This document shows, one piece after another, positions 1 to 8,483 of a DNA stretch of 64,000 bases. A program made the position numbers and the translations under genes. The stretch is from Paludibacteraceae bacterium. Lineage in GTDB: Bacteria; Bacteroidota; Bacteroidia; Bacteroidales; Paludibacteraceae. Numbering within the stretch: the first letter of the stretch is position 1; each line of letters starts with the position of its first letter. The stretch is taken from positions 62,001 through 126,000 of the forward strand of contig JAGCLD010000007.1 of assembly GCA_017647145.1 (NCBI GenBank), read 5' to 3'. The notes beneath the pieces are model-generated. The model did no database searches. It was given only the letters and a program-made list of their open reading frames with translations, and was not told where the DNA came from.

Positions 1-37
1 TAGCACATAGTGCCACGAGATAGTAGATTTTTTTCAT
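1..37 (-). CDS. Start of an exported protein running off the left edge (partial)
   Basis: Reading the minus strand from position 37 gives MKKIYYLVALCA and then the window ends. Two basic residues followed by a hydrophobic run is how a signal peptide begins. An in-frame upstream ATG at position 67 would add ten residues (MKKINFNVYN), but the inner start gives the better signal peptide. The 118-residue gene just upstream has a paralogue at 55348-55704, which is followed at similar distance by a large T9SS cargo gene. By analogy this may be a third large cargo gene. Only 12 codons are visible, so the product cannot be identified. Confidence 0.5.
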   Translation of the reverse strand, partial: MKKIYYLVALCA

Positions 38-112
38 GTTATATACATTAAAATTGATTTTTTTCATTGATTGCGTCGTGTCATAGTGCGAAACGAGGCA
101 TAAACACAACAG

Positions 113-138
113 ATGTGAAGAGGAGTTATTCTTCACAT
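113..138 (-). terminator. Hairpin after the 118-residue gene
   Basis: An 8-bp perfect stem (ATGTGAAG at 113-120, CTTCACAT at 131-138) lies just past the stop of the gene at 164-520. A matching hairpin lies at the same place after the paralogue (55301-55322), so the element was duplicated with the gene. There is no long T run. It may terminate, or protect the mRNA end. Confidence 0.45.
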
Positions 139-163
139 TTTAGATGAGGGGAAGTAAACAGAA

Positions 164-520
164 TCAGTCAGAACAAACGCGCAGACGAATGCGATGCGCT
201 TCCGGACATGAAAAGACGCCATCAAAGAGACGAGCGGCAAGATTAGCCAACTGGCAAAGATACTCTCTGAGATGGTCAATAGTATCTTCTACATAATCAA
301 AAGAACAAACGTAAGTGTCACATGTTTTTGCTTTTTCAGCCTTGATGTCATCATCAGCACTAGCCGCATTGACTGTCTCATAGCCTGCAGACTTCCATGA
401 TTTGAATTGCTCGCGCACTCCAAACATATCGTCTTTCAGACTGACAGAACCCGCAGCTGTAAAGATGTAAATCAACAGCCAATAAAAGCGTTTTAATATG
501 GACGTTAAGATGCGTTCCAT
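164..520 (-). CDS. 118-residue protein of unknown family, copy 1
   Basis: I do not recognise the family. The start at 520 (MERILTSILKRFYW) is chosen because the paralogue at 55348-55704 has the equivalent Met and both proteins are then exactly 118 residues. The N-terminus is a basic, aromatic hydrophobic segment (KRFYWLLIYIFTAAGSVSL), probably a membrane anchor or signal. A conserved block follows (DDMFGVREQFKSWKSAGYETVNAA), then a divergent middle, then a nearly invariant C-terminus (FDGVFSCPEAHRIRLRVCSD) with two Cys. Promoter, coding ends and 3' hairpin are conserved between the copies while the middle varies, which suggests selection on both ends. In the other copy the gene precedes a T9SS cassette; here it precedes an off-window exported protein. 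Confidence 0.7.
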   Translation of the reverse strand: MERILTSILKRFYWLLIYIFTAAGSVSLKDDMFGVREQFKSWKSAGYETVNAASADDDIKAEKAKTCDTYVCSFDYVEDTIDHLREYLCQLANLAARLFDGVFSCPEAHRIRLRVCSD

Positions 521-558
521 GGTTTGTGTTATGCTATGCACACTTTTTTATTCATGTG

Positions 559-589
559 CAAAAGTACGGATATTTATCCAAAACACAAT
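559..589 (-). promoter_or_regulatory. Promoter of the 118-residue gene, copy 1
   Basis: On the minus strand ATTG is followed after 19 bases by TACTTTTG, fitting the Bacteroidota -33/-7 pattern. The spacer TTTTGGATAAATAT is almost identical to that of the paralogue promoter at 55743-55773. The stretch from about 590 to 820 holds nothing else I can support. Confidence 0.65.
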
Positions 590-821
590 GTGTTTTTTGA
601 GTTTTTTAACAGAGGAAATCACTATACAGCTGATTATCTGCTCATTGAATAAACACATCCATAGAGGCATTTTCAGCCAAGTTGTTGCGTGGATTTTAGA
701 GCAAAGTGCACCCTGTCTTCTACAAAAGCAAGAGATAACACTTTAAAAGAGAAAGAAGAAACTCAAGCACATACATACAGCAATTACGAAACTTTAGCCT
801 TTGTACCGGCGGCAATTAAAA

Positions 822-855
822 CAAAACAGGATGTGCCATACACTGACACATCCTA
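822..855 (-). terminator. Intrinsic terminator of the DUF6359 lipoprotein gene
   Basis: Perfect 8-bp stem AGGATGTG (828-835) with CACATCCT (846-853), followed on the minus strand by a T-rich run (GTTTTGTTTT). It lies about 30 bases past the stop at 883. Confidence 0.75.
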
Positions 856-882
856 TTTATAGTAAGGATTGAACAATCACTA

Positions 883-2361
883 TTATTCCACTACGAAGTT
901 TCTTGCTTCCCAGGTAGCAGACTCAGTGTTGTCGCAAGTATATTTCAATGCGATGCGGCAATTTGCAGTCAAGAAAGCATCAGGGATAGGCAATTTACCA
1001 GAAGAAACATATCCCCATGCAGTAGTTCCGTGATTTACACCTTCAACAACTTCCCAAGTAGCAGCATTAGGATCACCAGACACATAGTCGTTAGAGATCA
1101 AGACAACATAGTTAGACACATCCACTGCCATGCTACCCTTAGGTCCACGAGCATGTTCAAAACTGAAAGTTACAGCAGATTTACCAGTCAAGTCAATAGC
1201 CGGAGTGATGAACCAGTCTTCGTTTTCCAATGTAGCACCATTTACGTATCCAGACATTTTCGCTCCATATTGTTCATCAAAAGTCCAAACTTGGTCACCC
1301 TTTACGCTATAAGCAGTAAATTTATCAAAGCTTTCTTGTGTAAGCAAAGTTTCAGCAAAGATTTTACCAGTCACGTCGATAGCTCCATCCACGATTTTAC
1401 CATCCAAGTAAGCCTCATCACCATTTTTCACACCAGGCATCGTGTTGTAAGGTTCGAGTGTACCATGGATTTTGAGTTTTTTACCCAAGTTTTCACCATG
1501 CGCCACAAGATTAACACCGTCACGGATAACGCCGGCAGGCAATTGCACACAAACAGAAGTAGTGTAATCATCCGCAGCGTCAGCAATCAACACGTTGTAT
1601 TGGTTGTCAGCTGTGAGAGCCGCTTCTCCATAAACAGGAGCTTTGCTATTGCCGTATGCACCCACGATGTATCCTTCCACCCATACTTTGATTTTGTTAT
1701 CCTTAGCACCTTGGTGTTGGATAGCTTGAGCAACAGAGAAAGGCATATCCATAGAGCCAGGTTCACCATCAGAAGGTTCAGTAAGTTGTTCATCCGGGTC
1801 CATACCAAATTTTTCTCCATTCACTTCAGCAAAGAGTACAGATTTCACACCATCCACTTTGAAATATTTTTCCAAGTTACCATAGAGGAGAACTGCTTGT
1901 CCAAGCATTTGTCCGTTTTCAGGCAAGTTCAATCCCATACGTACAGGACCAGAAGGTAATTGCACAGGTACACATTTGTTGTAGTCAGTAACATCAGCCG
2001 CTTCTGCAATCATGATGTTCGTGTTGTAAGTAAGGACAGCACCCGTTTCTTGGTTTGTAGCAGTGGTGAAAGGTTCAGCAAACTCAGTTTCAGCCAAAGC
2101 CATACCCGGAACTTGTCCCACGATGTAACCTTTTACCCAATAAGGACCGGCAGCAGCACTTGCTTTAGCCATTACGTCGCTCACTGTGAAAGGATTGTTA
2201 CGCGTACCATCGCCATTGGTAGTTGTGGTATTACCACCAGTATCACCATGTCCAGGAGTAACAGTAGGACCGGTGACTCCGCCCGAAGTTTCTCCACTAC
2301 ATGCAGCAAAAGCCAAAATGCATGCAGCAGCAAACAATTTGAATAAGTTTTTCATTTTCAT
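883..2361 (-). CDS. DUF6359-type lipoprotein with C-terminal jelly-roll-like domain
   Basis: The N-terminus is a lipoprotein signal peptide with the lipidated Cys near residue 21 (LAFAAC followed by SGE), so the protein is probably anchored in the outer membrane. Two repeats of about 110 residues follow a Gly/Thr-rich linker. Each starts with NPF(T/S)V-type sequence and holds a WVxGYIVG core (about residues 55-190 and 205-325), as in Bacteroidota DUF6359 OB-fold-like domains. The last 150 residues (ENEDWFITPAIDLTGKSAVT, then FSFEHARG) resemble the choice-of-anchor J / DUF5017 type of beta-sandwich. Ligand and role are unknown; such proteins are usually surface lipoproteins. The second Met (2355) is an equally good start. 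It is a single-gene unit with its own promoter and terminator. Confidence 0.8.
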   Translation of the reverse strand: MKMKNLFKLFAAACILAFAACSGETSGGVTGPTVTPGHGDTGGNTTTTNGDGTRNNPFTVSDVMAKASAAAGPYWVKGYIVGQVPGMALAETEFAEPFTTATNQETGAVLTYNTNIMIAEAADVTDYNKCVPVQLPSGPVRMGLNLPENGQMLGQAVLLYGNLEKYFKVDGVKSVLFAEVNGEKFGMDPDEQLTEPSDGEPGSMDMPFSVAQAIQHQGAKDNKIKVWVEGYIVGAYGNSKAPVYGEAALTADNQYNVLIADAADDYTTSVCVQLPAGVIRDGVNLVAHGENLGKKLKIHGTLEPYNTMPGVKNGDEAYLDGKIVDGAIDVTGKIFAETLLTQESFDKFTAYSVKGDQVWTFDEQYGAKMSGYVNGATLENEDWFITPAIDLTGKSAVTFSFEHARGPKGSMAVDVSNYVVLISNDYVSGDPNAATWEVVEGVNHGTTAWGYVSSGKLPIPDAFLTANCRIALKYTCDNTESATWEARNFVVE

Positions 2362-2439
2362 ACTGATTATTTATTAAAATGGTTGATAATAAATCTTCTT
2401 AACAAGGTAAACAGATTAAATTCCATTAACAACAATTTG

Positions 2440-2471
2440 CAAATATAGAACAATTCAATCTTTGAAACAAA
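2440..2471 (-). promoter_or_regulatory. Promoter of the DUF6359 lipoprotein gene
   Basis: On the minus strand TTTG (2468-2471), 20-base spacer, TATATTTG (2440-2447): a full match to the Bacteroidota promoter pattern. It predicts a leader of roughly 75 bases. Confidence 0.75.
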
Positions 2472-2553
2472 TTTAGTTAACTATTTTTCTTCTGTTTCAT
2501 TATTTTTTAGAATGAGCAAGACGGATTACATATCAAACATTTTGCTGTAATAC

Positions 2554-2584
2554 TTTGTTTAAAAGGAAGAAAGCCGTACCTTTG
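2554..2584 (+). promoter_or_regulatory. Promoter of the antiporter gene
   Basis: TTTG (2554-2557), 19-base spacer, TACCTTTG (2577-2584), 33 bases before the ATG at 2618. Confidence 0.75.
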
Positions 2585-2617
2585 CAGTAGAAAAGAACAA
2601 CCCCAATCAGTCCTTAG

Positions 2618-4753
2618 ATGTTAGAAAGTTTAGAAACCATCGGATTATCCTTTCCTCTACATAATCCCACTCTGATTTTTGGCGTGGTAATGGCCATTAT
2701 TTTGCTTGCACCTTTATTATTGAAGCGTCTGCACATACCATCCATTATCGTCTTGATACTTGCCGGAGTGGCATTGGGGCCACATGGAATCAATCTGATT
2801 GCCCATGACGAAAGTTTTGAATTATTTGGTCGTGTAGGCTTATTATACATCATGTTTCTTTCCGGGCTGGAGATTGACATCAATGACTTCAAGAAAAACA
2901 GGCATAAAAGTTTTATCTTTGGTTTGTACACATTCTTAATCCCGATGGGAATTGGAATAGTGACAGGTATGCACATTCTGAACTTTTCTTTTATCGCCTC
3001 CACCCTTCTGGCCAGCATGTATGCCTCACACACGCTGATGGCCTATCCAATCGTGAGCAGATATGGCTTATCCAAGAATCAATCCGTGAATATCACCATA
3101 GGCGGTACAATGGTGACGGTGACCCTCTCATTGATTATCTTGGCCGCTATAACAGGCATGTACAAAGGAACGGTGAATGCCCTATTTTGGGTTCGCTTCT
3201 TATTGTTAAGTTGCCTATTTTGCATCTTCGTCTTGATGGTAGTGCCCAAAGTAGCCAGTTGGTTTTTCAAGCGACATCATGACAGCATCCTACAATACAC
3301 TTTTGTACTAGGAGCTGTGGCCTTGAGTTCCTATTTAGCAGAATTAGCCGGCTTAGAAGGCATTCTTGGAGCCTTTCTGGTGGGTTTGTCTTTAAACAAG
3401 CTCATACCTAACCTTTCCCCTTTGATGAATCGCATCAACTTCGTGGGTAATGCACTATTTATCCCTTTCTTCCTCATCAGCGTGGGGATGCTGGTGAACC
3501 TTCGCGTGTTTGTTCAAGGCTGGGAGACATTGATAGTAGCCCTTGTAATGACGATAGTAGCCACCTTCAGTAAGTGGCTTGCCGCATACCTCACCCAAAA
3601 GACCTTCCGTATGCAAGCCACAGAGCGCAGCATGATATTTGGATTGAGTAATGCACAAGCCGCAGCAACATTGGCTGCTGTGATGATTGGTTACGGCATC
3701 ATTCTTCCCGACGGAACTCATCTGCTAAACGAGCACGTGCTCAATGGTACGATTGTGATGATATTAATCACCTGTGCCATCAGTTCAATTGTCACCGAAA
3801 AAGCCTCTAAGCGCATTACAGAAGAACAATCAACAGACATAGACGAGAGCAAAGAAGAACGTATCCTTATACCGATATCCAATCCAAACACCTGTGACAA
3901 CCTGATAGAACTATCCATTCTGATGAAGGGGCGTAAGAACACAGGTATGTATGCACTCTCTGTGATTCATGACCGTAGTCAGAATGATTATGCCACTAAT
4001 CTGCTGGAGCACGCAGCCAAGACAGCCTCCGCCACCGACAACAGCGTAGAGATGGTAGCATGTGTTGACCCCAATACTGCCAATGGTATTAAGGTGACAG
4101 CCGAACAGAAGAACATTACAGACATTGTGATAGGCTTACACATCAAGCAAAAAGGCAATGAATCCGTATATGGCTTTATATTCAACTCACTCTTACAAAG
4201 CGTTTCACAAGGAATCTATATCTATCACCACACACAACCCCTGAACACCTTGAAACGCATCCTTGTGGCAGTTCCTCCCAAAGCCGAGAAAGAAACAGGA
4301 TTCTTGGCATGGTATGAACGCATACGCCAACTCTCCATCCAGTTGGGAGCGAAAGTGGTGTTCTACGCCTCCAAAGAGACCATCCAAATATTACATATCC
4401 TCACCAAACAAAAGCAGCGCGATATAGTAGGCGTGAAATTTATGGAACTGAATGATTGGGAAGACTTTCTCATTATAGCTAAGAACATCAAGTCAAATGA
4501 CATGTTAGCCGTGGTGCAAGCACGCCGTTCCACTGTGTCCTATCATCCTTTGTTTGAAGAAATGCCGATTATGCTGGAAAAGTTCTTTGCCGACAAATCA
4601 TTCCTTGTTGTTTATCCACATCAAGACGGCACAGGCGACGACACAGGCACATTCTTCAGTATCATCAACCAAAGTCACACAGAAGACTTCCAATTCATCA
4701 AGACTTTAAAACGCTTTGTGAAGCAAAAGTTTGGCAAAGGATTGCCGTCATAG
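2618..4753 (+). CDS. CPA2-family cation:proton antiporter with C-terminal USP-like region
   Basis: This is an inner-membrane protein of 711 residues. About residues 15-390 form the Na+/H+ exchanger fold: a dozen hydrophobic helices, with LAGVALGPHGI near the N-terminus and LAGLEGILGAFLVGLSLN near residue 245, as in KefB/NhaS-type CPA2 transporters. The C-terminal 300 residues are soluble and look like two tandem universal-stress-protein-like domains (EERILIPISNPNTCDNLIEL; LKRILVAVPPKAEKETG), which in relatives sense nucleotides or regulate transport. It probably exchanges Na+ or K+ for protons; the ion cannot be told from sequence. It stands alone with its own promoter and converges on the mutS2 operon. 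No clear terminator is visible in the 160 bases between them. Confidence 0.88.
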   Translation: MLESLETIGLSFPLHNPTLIFGVVMAIILLAPLLLKRLHIPSIIVLILAGVALGPHGINLIAHDESFELFGRVGLLYIMFLSGLEIDINDFKKNRHKSFIFGLYTFLIPMGIGIVTGMHILNFSFIASTLLASMYASHTLMAYPIVSRYGLSKNQSVNITIGGTMVTVTLSLIILAAITGMYKGTVNALFWVRFLLLSCLFCIFVLMVVPKVASWFFKRHHDSILQYTFVLGAVALSSYLAELAGLEGILGAFLVGLSLNKLIPNLSPLMNRINFVGNALFIPFFLISVGMLVNLRVFVQGWETLIVALVMTIVATFSKWLAAYLTQKTFRMQATERSMIFGLSNAQAAATLAAVMIGYGIILPDGTHLLNEHVLNGTIVMILITCAISSIVTEKASKRITEEQSTDIDESKEERILIPISNPNTCDNLIELSILMKGRKNTGMYALSVIHDRSQNDYATNLLEHAAKTASATDNSVEMVACVDPNTANGIKVTAEQKNITDIVIGLHIKQKGNESVYGFIFNSLLQSVSQGIYIYHHTQPLNTLKRILVAVPPKAEKETGFLAWYERIRQLSIQLGAKVVFYASKETIQILHILTKQKQRDIVGVKFMELNDWEDFLIIAKNIKSNDMLAVVQARRSTVSYHPLFEEMPIMLEKFFADKSFLVVYPHQDGTGDDTGTFFSIINQSHTEDFQFIKTLKRFVKQKFGKGLPS

Positions 4754-4917
4754 AGGCCTTTTCCCTTTATGGGTTATCCGACCTTCATTCACCTAAATAC
4801 AGCCATATACTCTCCCATCGTGAAGTCTTCGTAGGGAGAGGAACTATCACTATGAGAATGTTCCTTAGTCTATAAAGTTTGGTAAAATCTAATGACAGCT
4901 ATGGCGATAGAGAAGTA

Positions 4918-7320
4918 TCAGTCATCCAGTTCCACTACTGTAATTCCGACTCCTCCTAATTGAATGTGTTCATCGCGGTAGCTCTTGACACTCGCAACAG
5001 TAGATAGATATTGTCGTATGGCTTGTCTGAGTGCACCCGTACCCGTTCCATGCAATACTCTCACGGTGCCGGCACCCACCATCACGGCATCATCAATGAA
5101 ATACATTACAGCCTGTACTGCTTCATCCACGCGCATTCCCCTTAGGTCTATATCCTGCTTGAAGGAGAGTTTAGTACGTCTTATGTCATCCGACCCCGAA
5201 CGTGCAGAAGTAGTCATCTTTCCCTGCTTGCGCATTTGGTTATGGCTAATCTTTTCCACATCCGTGATGGATAGTGTCGTCTTCAATTGTCCCATAGCCA
5301 CAGTGACTTTCTTTCCTTGAATATCCAGCACATGTCCGGCAATGCTCTGTCCCTTTATGGTGACACTATCCCCTACCTTCAATACATCCTGCACCTTCTG
5401 TGTCTTTTGTTTCAAGACTTTTACAGGACGAGCAGGCGCTATTTTCTCTTTGAAGGCCTCTAAGTCTTGCCTTGCAGCCTTGGTATTCTCCTTATCCGCT
5501 TGCGATTCCTTTATTTTGCGGATTGTGTTTTCAATAACAGCATTAGACTGTTGCAAGAGGTCCATTGCCTCTTTTTTAGCTTGGCTGATAAGTTCCTTAC
5601 GCGTTTTGTGAATGGTATTCATCTCACCCTCATAACGTGCAATCGTTTCTTCCAGTTTCTTTTCTTGTTGTCTGATCTTCTGTCGTTTATTTTCCCAGTA
5701 GCGTTTATCACGTGCTATATCCTGCAAGTATTTATCATAGTCCACTTGCTCCGTACCCACAATCTCCGTAGCCGCTTGTATAATCTGCTCCGGCAGTCCA
5801 ATTTTCCTTGCAATCTCCACAGCAAACGAACTACCCGGTCGTCCAATCTCCAACTGAAAGAGCGGTTGCATATTATGTCTATCATACAGCATTGCACCAT
5901 TTTCCACCCCCTCCGTATCTTCGGCAAAGAGTTTTAGGTTTGTGTAGTGCGTGGTGATTACTCCGTAAGCACCATTCGCATTCAACTTAGCCAATATCGA
6001 TTCAGCAATTGCACCTCCGATTTGCGGTTCAGTTCCCCCTCCAAATTCATCAATCAATAGCAGTGTTTTCTCACTTGAATAGCGCAAGAAATACTTCATA
6101 TTCCTTAAGTGAGAACTATAAGTAGATAAGTCGTCCTCAATAGACTGCTCATCGCCAATATCAATAAATATATCCGAGAAAATCCCCACCACACTCTCTT
6201 CCTGTAAGGGCAGCGGCATGCCACATTGAAGCATGTACTGTAAGAGTGCCACTGTCTTTAAACAAACCGACTTACCACCCGCATTCGGACCAGAGATAAC
6301 CAGAATACGTTTATTCGATGACAATGTAATATCAAGTGGCACAACCTGCTTATTCTGTTTTTGTAGAGCCAAGAGTAGCAATGGGTGCTTTGCTCCTACC
6401 CATTGAAGCATATTCTCGTCCACTACATGCGGACGAATAGCATTCACACGTTCAGCCCATTTAGCTTTAGCCCTTAAGAAGTCAATGTGTCCCAAGAACA
6501 ACTGCGTTGCCAACAAGTCAGGAATATGAGGTCTCAATAAAGACGACACATGCGTAAGAATACGCATTATTTCTCTTCTCTCTTCCCCTTCCAGTTCACG
6601 AATACGATTATTAGCCTCCACTACCCTTGCCGGTTCAACAAAGACCGTTTTACCCGTAGCCGACTCATCATGTACAATCCCGCCCAGTTTTCTTTTGTAA
6701 GCCGGAGACACCGGAATCACCAGACGTCCTTCCCGTAATGCAGGCGAAGCATCCTTCTCAACATAACCATCCGCTTGTGCTTGTCGTAATATACCCGTTA
6801 AGAGTCTTGACACGCTTGATTGCGTAACGAGCAATTCTTTGCGGATATTCGCTAATTCAGGCGAAGCATTATCCTTTACTCGTCCAAACTTATCAAGCAC
6901 CCTATCAATCTCTCTGATGAGTCCTCCTACAGGTTGTACCTGTTGTGCCATAGCACACAGGGAAGGATAGTTTTCATTGGGAATATGCTTAAAGAACTCT
7001 AACAGAGCATGTGTAGATTCCAGTGTTTTTCTCAAGGAGAATAGTTGTTTCTCATCCAGGAACAATCCTTCCACCCTGATGCGTGCAAGATCCTCACGCA
7101 CATCATAGAAAGCCCCAGCCGGGAAGTCCAATGCAGGGTCCGTGAGAACTCTGCACATCTCTTCCGTTTCATCCAGCATCAATTCAATCTCACGAATGTT
7201 AGTGCTAAAGCACATTCTTTCCACCTCTTCTTGTCCCAGCAGGAAAGAACACAAATCATTCAGTTGTTGTCTGATAGAAACAAAATCAATCTTATGTTCA
7301 AAATTCTCTGGAAATATCAT
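4918..7320 (-). CDS. mutS2: MutS2 family ATPase/endonuclease
   Basis: A MutS homologue that lacks the mismatch-binding domains. In bacteria it acts in suppressing recombination or in rescuing collided ribosomes. The ATPase shows Walker A GPNAGGKSV (about residue 343) and Walker B LLLIDEFGGGTEP. A long coiled coil (about 510-630) follows. The C-terminal Smr nuclease domain starts at LDLRGMRVDEA and contains the HGTGTGALR motif. I place the start at 7320 (MIFPENFEHKIDF), where family members begin. An in-frame ATG at 7386 would add 22 residues and overlap murG by 17 bases. It is the last gene of the argS-to-mutS2 operon. Confidence 0.93.
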   Translation of the reverse strand: MIFPENFEHKIDFVSIRQQLNDLCSFLLGQEEVERMCFSTNIREIELMLDETEEMCRVLTDPALDFPAGAFYDVREDLARIRVEGLFLDEKQLFSLRKTLESTHALLEFFKHIPNENYPSLCAMAQQVQPVGGLIREIDRVLDKFGRVKDNASPELANIRKELLVTQSSVSRLLTGILRQAQADGYVEKDASPALREGRLVIPVSPAYKRKLGGIVHDESATGKTVFVEPARVVEANNRIRELEGEERREIMRILTHVSSLLRPHIPDLLATQLFLGHIDFLRAKAKWAERVNAIRPHVVDENMLQWVGAKHPLLLLALQKQNKQVVPLDITLSSNKRILVISGPNAGGKSVCLKTVALLQYMLQCGMPLPLQEESVVGIFSDIFIDIGDEQSIEDDLSTYSSHLRNMKYFLRYSSEKTLLLIDEFGGGTEPQIGGAIAESILAKLNANGAYGVITTHYTNLKLFAEDTEGVENGAMLYDRHNMQPLFQLEIGRPGSSFAVEIARKIGLPEQIIQAATEIVGTEQVDYDKYLQDIARDKRYWENKRQKIRQQEKKLEETIARYEGEMNTIHKTRKELISQAKKEAMDLLQQSNAVIENTIRKIKESQADKENTKAARQDLEAFKEKIAPARPVKVLKQKTQKVQDVLKVGDSVTIKGQSIAGHVLDIQGKKVTVAMGQLKTTLSITDVEKISHNQMRKQGKMTTSARSGSDDIRRTKLSFKQDIDLRGMRVDEAVQAVMYFIDDAVMVGAGTVRVLHGTGTGALRQAIRQYLSTVASVKSYRDEHIQLGGVGITVVELDD

Positions 7321-7369
7321 AGGCACTTCTTCATCATCCAAATCCTGTAGCAAGAGCAAACAAGCATTA

Positions 7370-8464
7370 CTATTCTGCCAGCGCAATTACCTCATCAGCG
7401 ATTCTATCAGCCGAATCATGTTGAGCAAGCAATGCTATGTTTTGAGCAAGCACAGATAGTTGTTGTTCATCGTTCATCACCTTTAGTGCCACATCCACCA
7501 ATTGCGCCACAGCATCAGCATCCTTCACCAGTATTGCAGCCCCCTTATTTACCAATGCCATTGCATTATGCGTTTGGTGATCTTCTGCCACATTAGGCGA
7601 AGGTACGAGTATGCTTGGTTTCTTAAGTAAGCACAGTTCAGAAATAGAACTAGCCCCCGCCCTTGAAATCACCACATCAGCAATAGCATAGGCATAGTCC
7701 ATCCGGCTGATAAAGTCAGTAGCCAGCAAGTGGTCATTCTGAGCCATTGTTGCCTCTTGTTTCGCCTGCGAATAATAGTTTTTACCCGTCTGCCATATCA
7801 CCTGTATTCCAGCATCCTTCAATTTGTCCAGTCCGGCAGCAATACTTTGATTGATGGTACGTGCTCCGAGGCTACCCCCAATAATCAATAATGTCTTCTT
7901 CTCCGGCGAGAAGTTAAAGAAACTATACGCTTCGGTCGCCTTAGGTTGAATCTTCAGCAAGTCTTGTCTGATGGGATTACCTGTCAACATTATTTTATCA
8001 GCAGGGAAGAAGCGTTCCATACCTTCATAAGCCACACAAATCTTTTGTGCTTTTTTAGCCAACAACTTATTGGTAACACCTGCAAAAGAGTTTTGCTCTT
8101 GCAGGAGTGTAGGTACCCCCGCGTTATTAGCAGCCTTGAGCGCAGCACCACTCGCATATCCTCCTACCCCTACAGCTACATCAGGCTTGAAGTCTTTCAC
8201 GACCTTACGAGCTTTATAGAGACTCTTCATTAATTTCCATGCCACCGCCACATTTCTCCATAGGCGTTGTCGGTCAAATCCAGCAATGGGTAATCCCACT
8301 ATCTTATATCCAGCAGCCGGAACCCGTTCCATTTCCATTCTTCCTTCCGCTCCGACAAAGAGTATTTCGCAATCAGGTTGTTTTCGTTTCAGTGCATTAG
8401 CAATTGAGACTGCCGGGAAAATATGTCCTCCGGTTCCTCCTCCTGATATTAAATAGCGTTTCAT
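7370..8464 (-). CDS. murG: MurG, lipid II synthase (UDP-GlcNAc transferase)
   Basis: Adds GlcNAc to lipid I to form lipid II on the inner face of the cytoplasmic membrane. The first glycine-rich loop GGGTGGHIFPA lies at residues 8-18. The second domain carries GGSLGARTINQ and the nucleotide-sugar region SRAGASSISEL. The length of 364 matches the family. It follows ftsW by 19 bases, a common division/cell-wall pairing, although the rest of the mur/dcw cluster is not in this window. Confidence 0.96.
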   Translation of the reverse strand: MKRYLISGGGTGGHIFPAVSIANALKRKQPDCEILFVGAEGRMEMERVPAAGYKIVGLPIAGFDRQRLWRNVAVAWKLMKSLYKARKVVKDFKPDVAVGVGGYASGAALKAANNAGVPTLLQEQNSFAGVTNKLLAKKAQKICVAYEGMERFFPADKIMLTGNPIRQDLLKIQPKATEAYSFFNFSPEKKTLLIIGGSLGARTINQSIAAGLDKLKDAGIQVIWQTGKNYYSQAKQEATMAQNDHLLATDFISRMDYAYAIADVVISRAGASSISELCLLKKPSILVPSPNVAEDHQTHNAMALVNKGAAILVKDADAVAQLVDVALKVMNDEQQLSVLAQNIALLAQHDSADRIADEVIALAE

Positions 8465-8483
8465 AAAGTTGTTATTTTAAAAA

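Noticed and set aside
498-746. 82-residue plus-strand frame
   Set aside because: It overlaps the promoter and start of the 118-residue gene and has no conserved counterpart at the paralogous locus.
1030-1959. Long plus-strand open frame opposite the DUF6359 lipoprotein gene
   Set aside because: Its translation is rich in His, Arg, Ser and Phe without domain or signal features, and it lies antisense to a well-supported gene with promoter and terminator.
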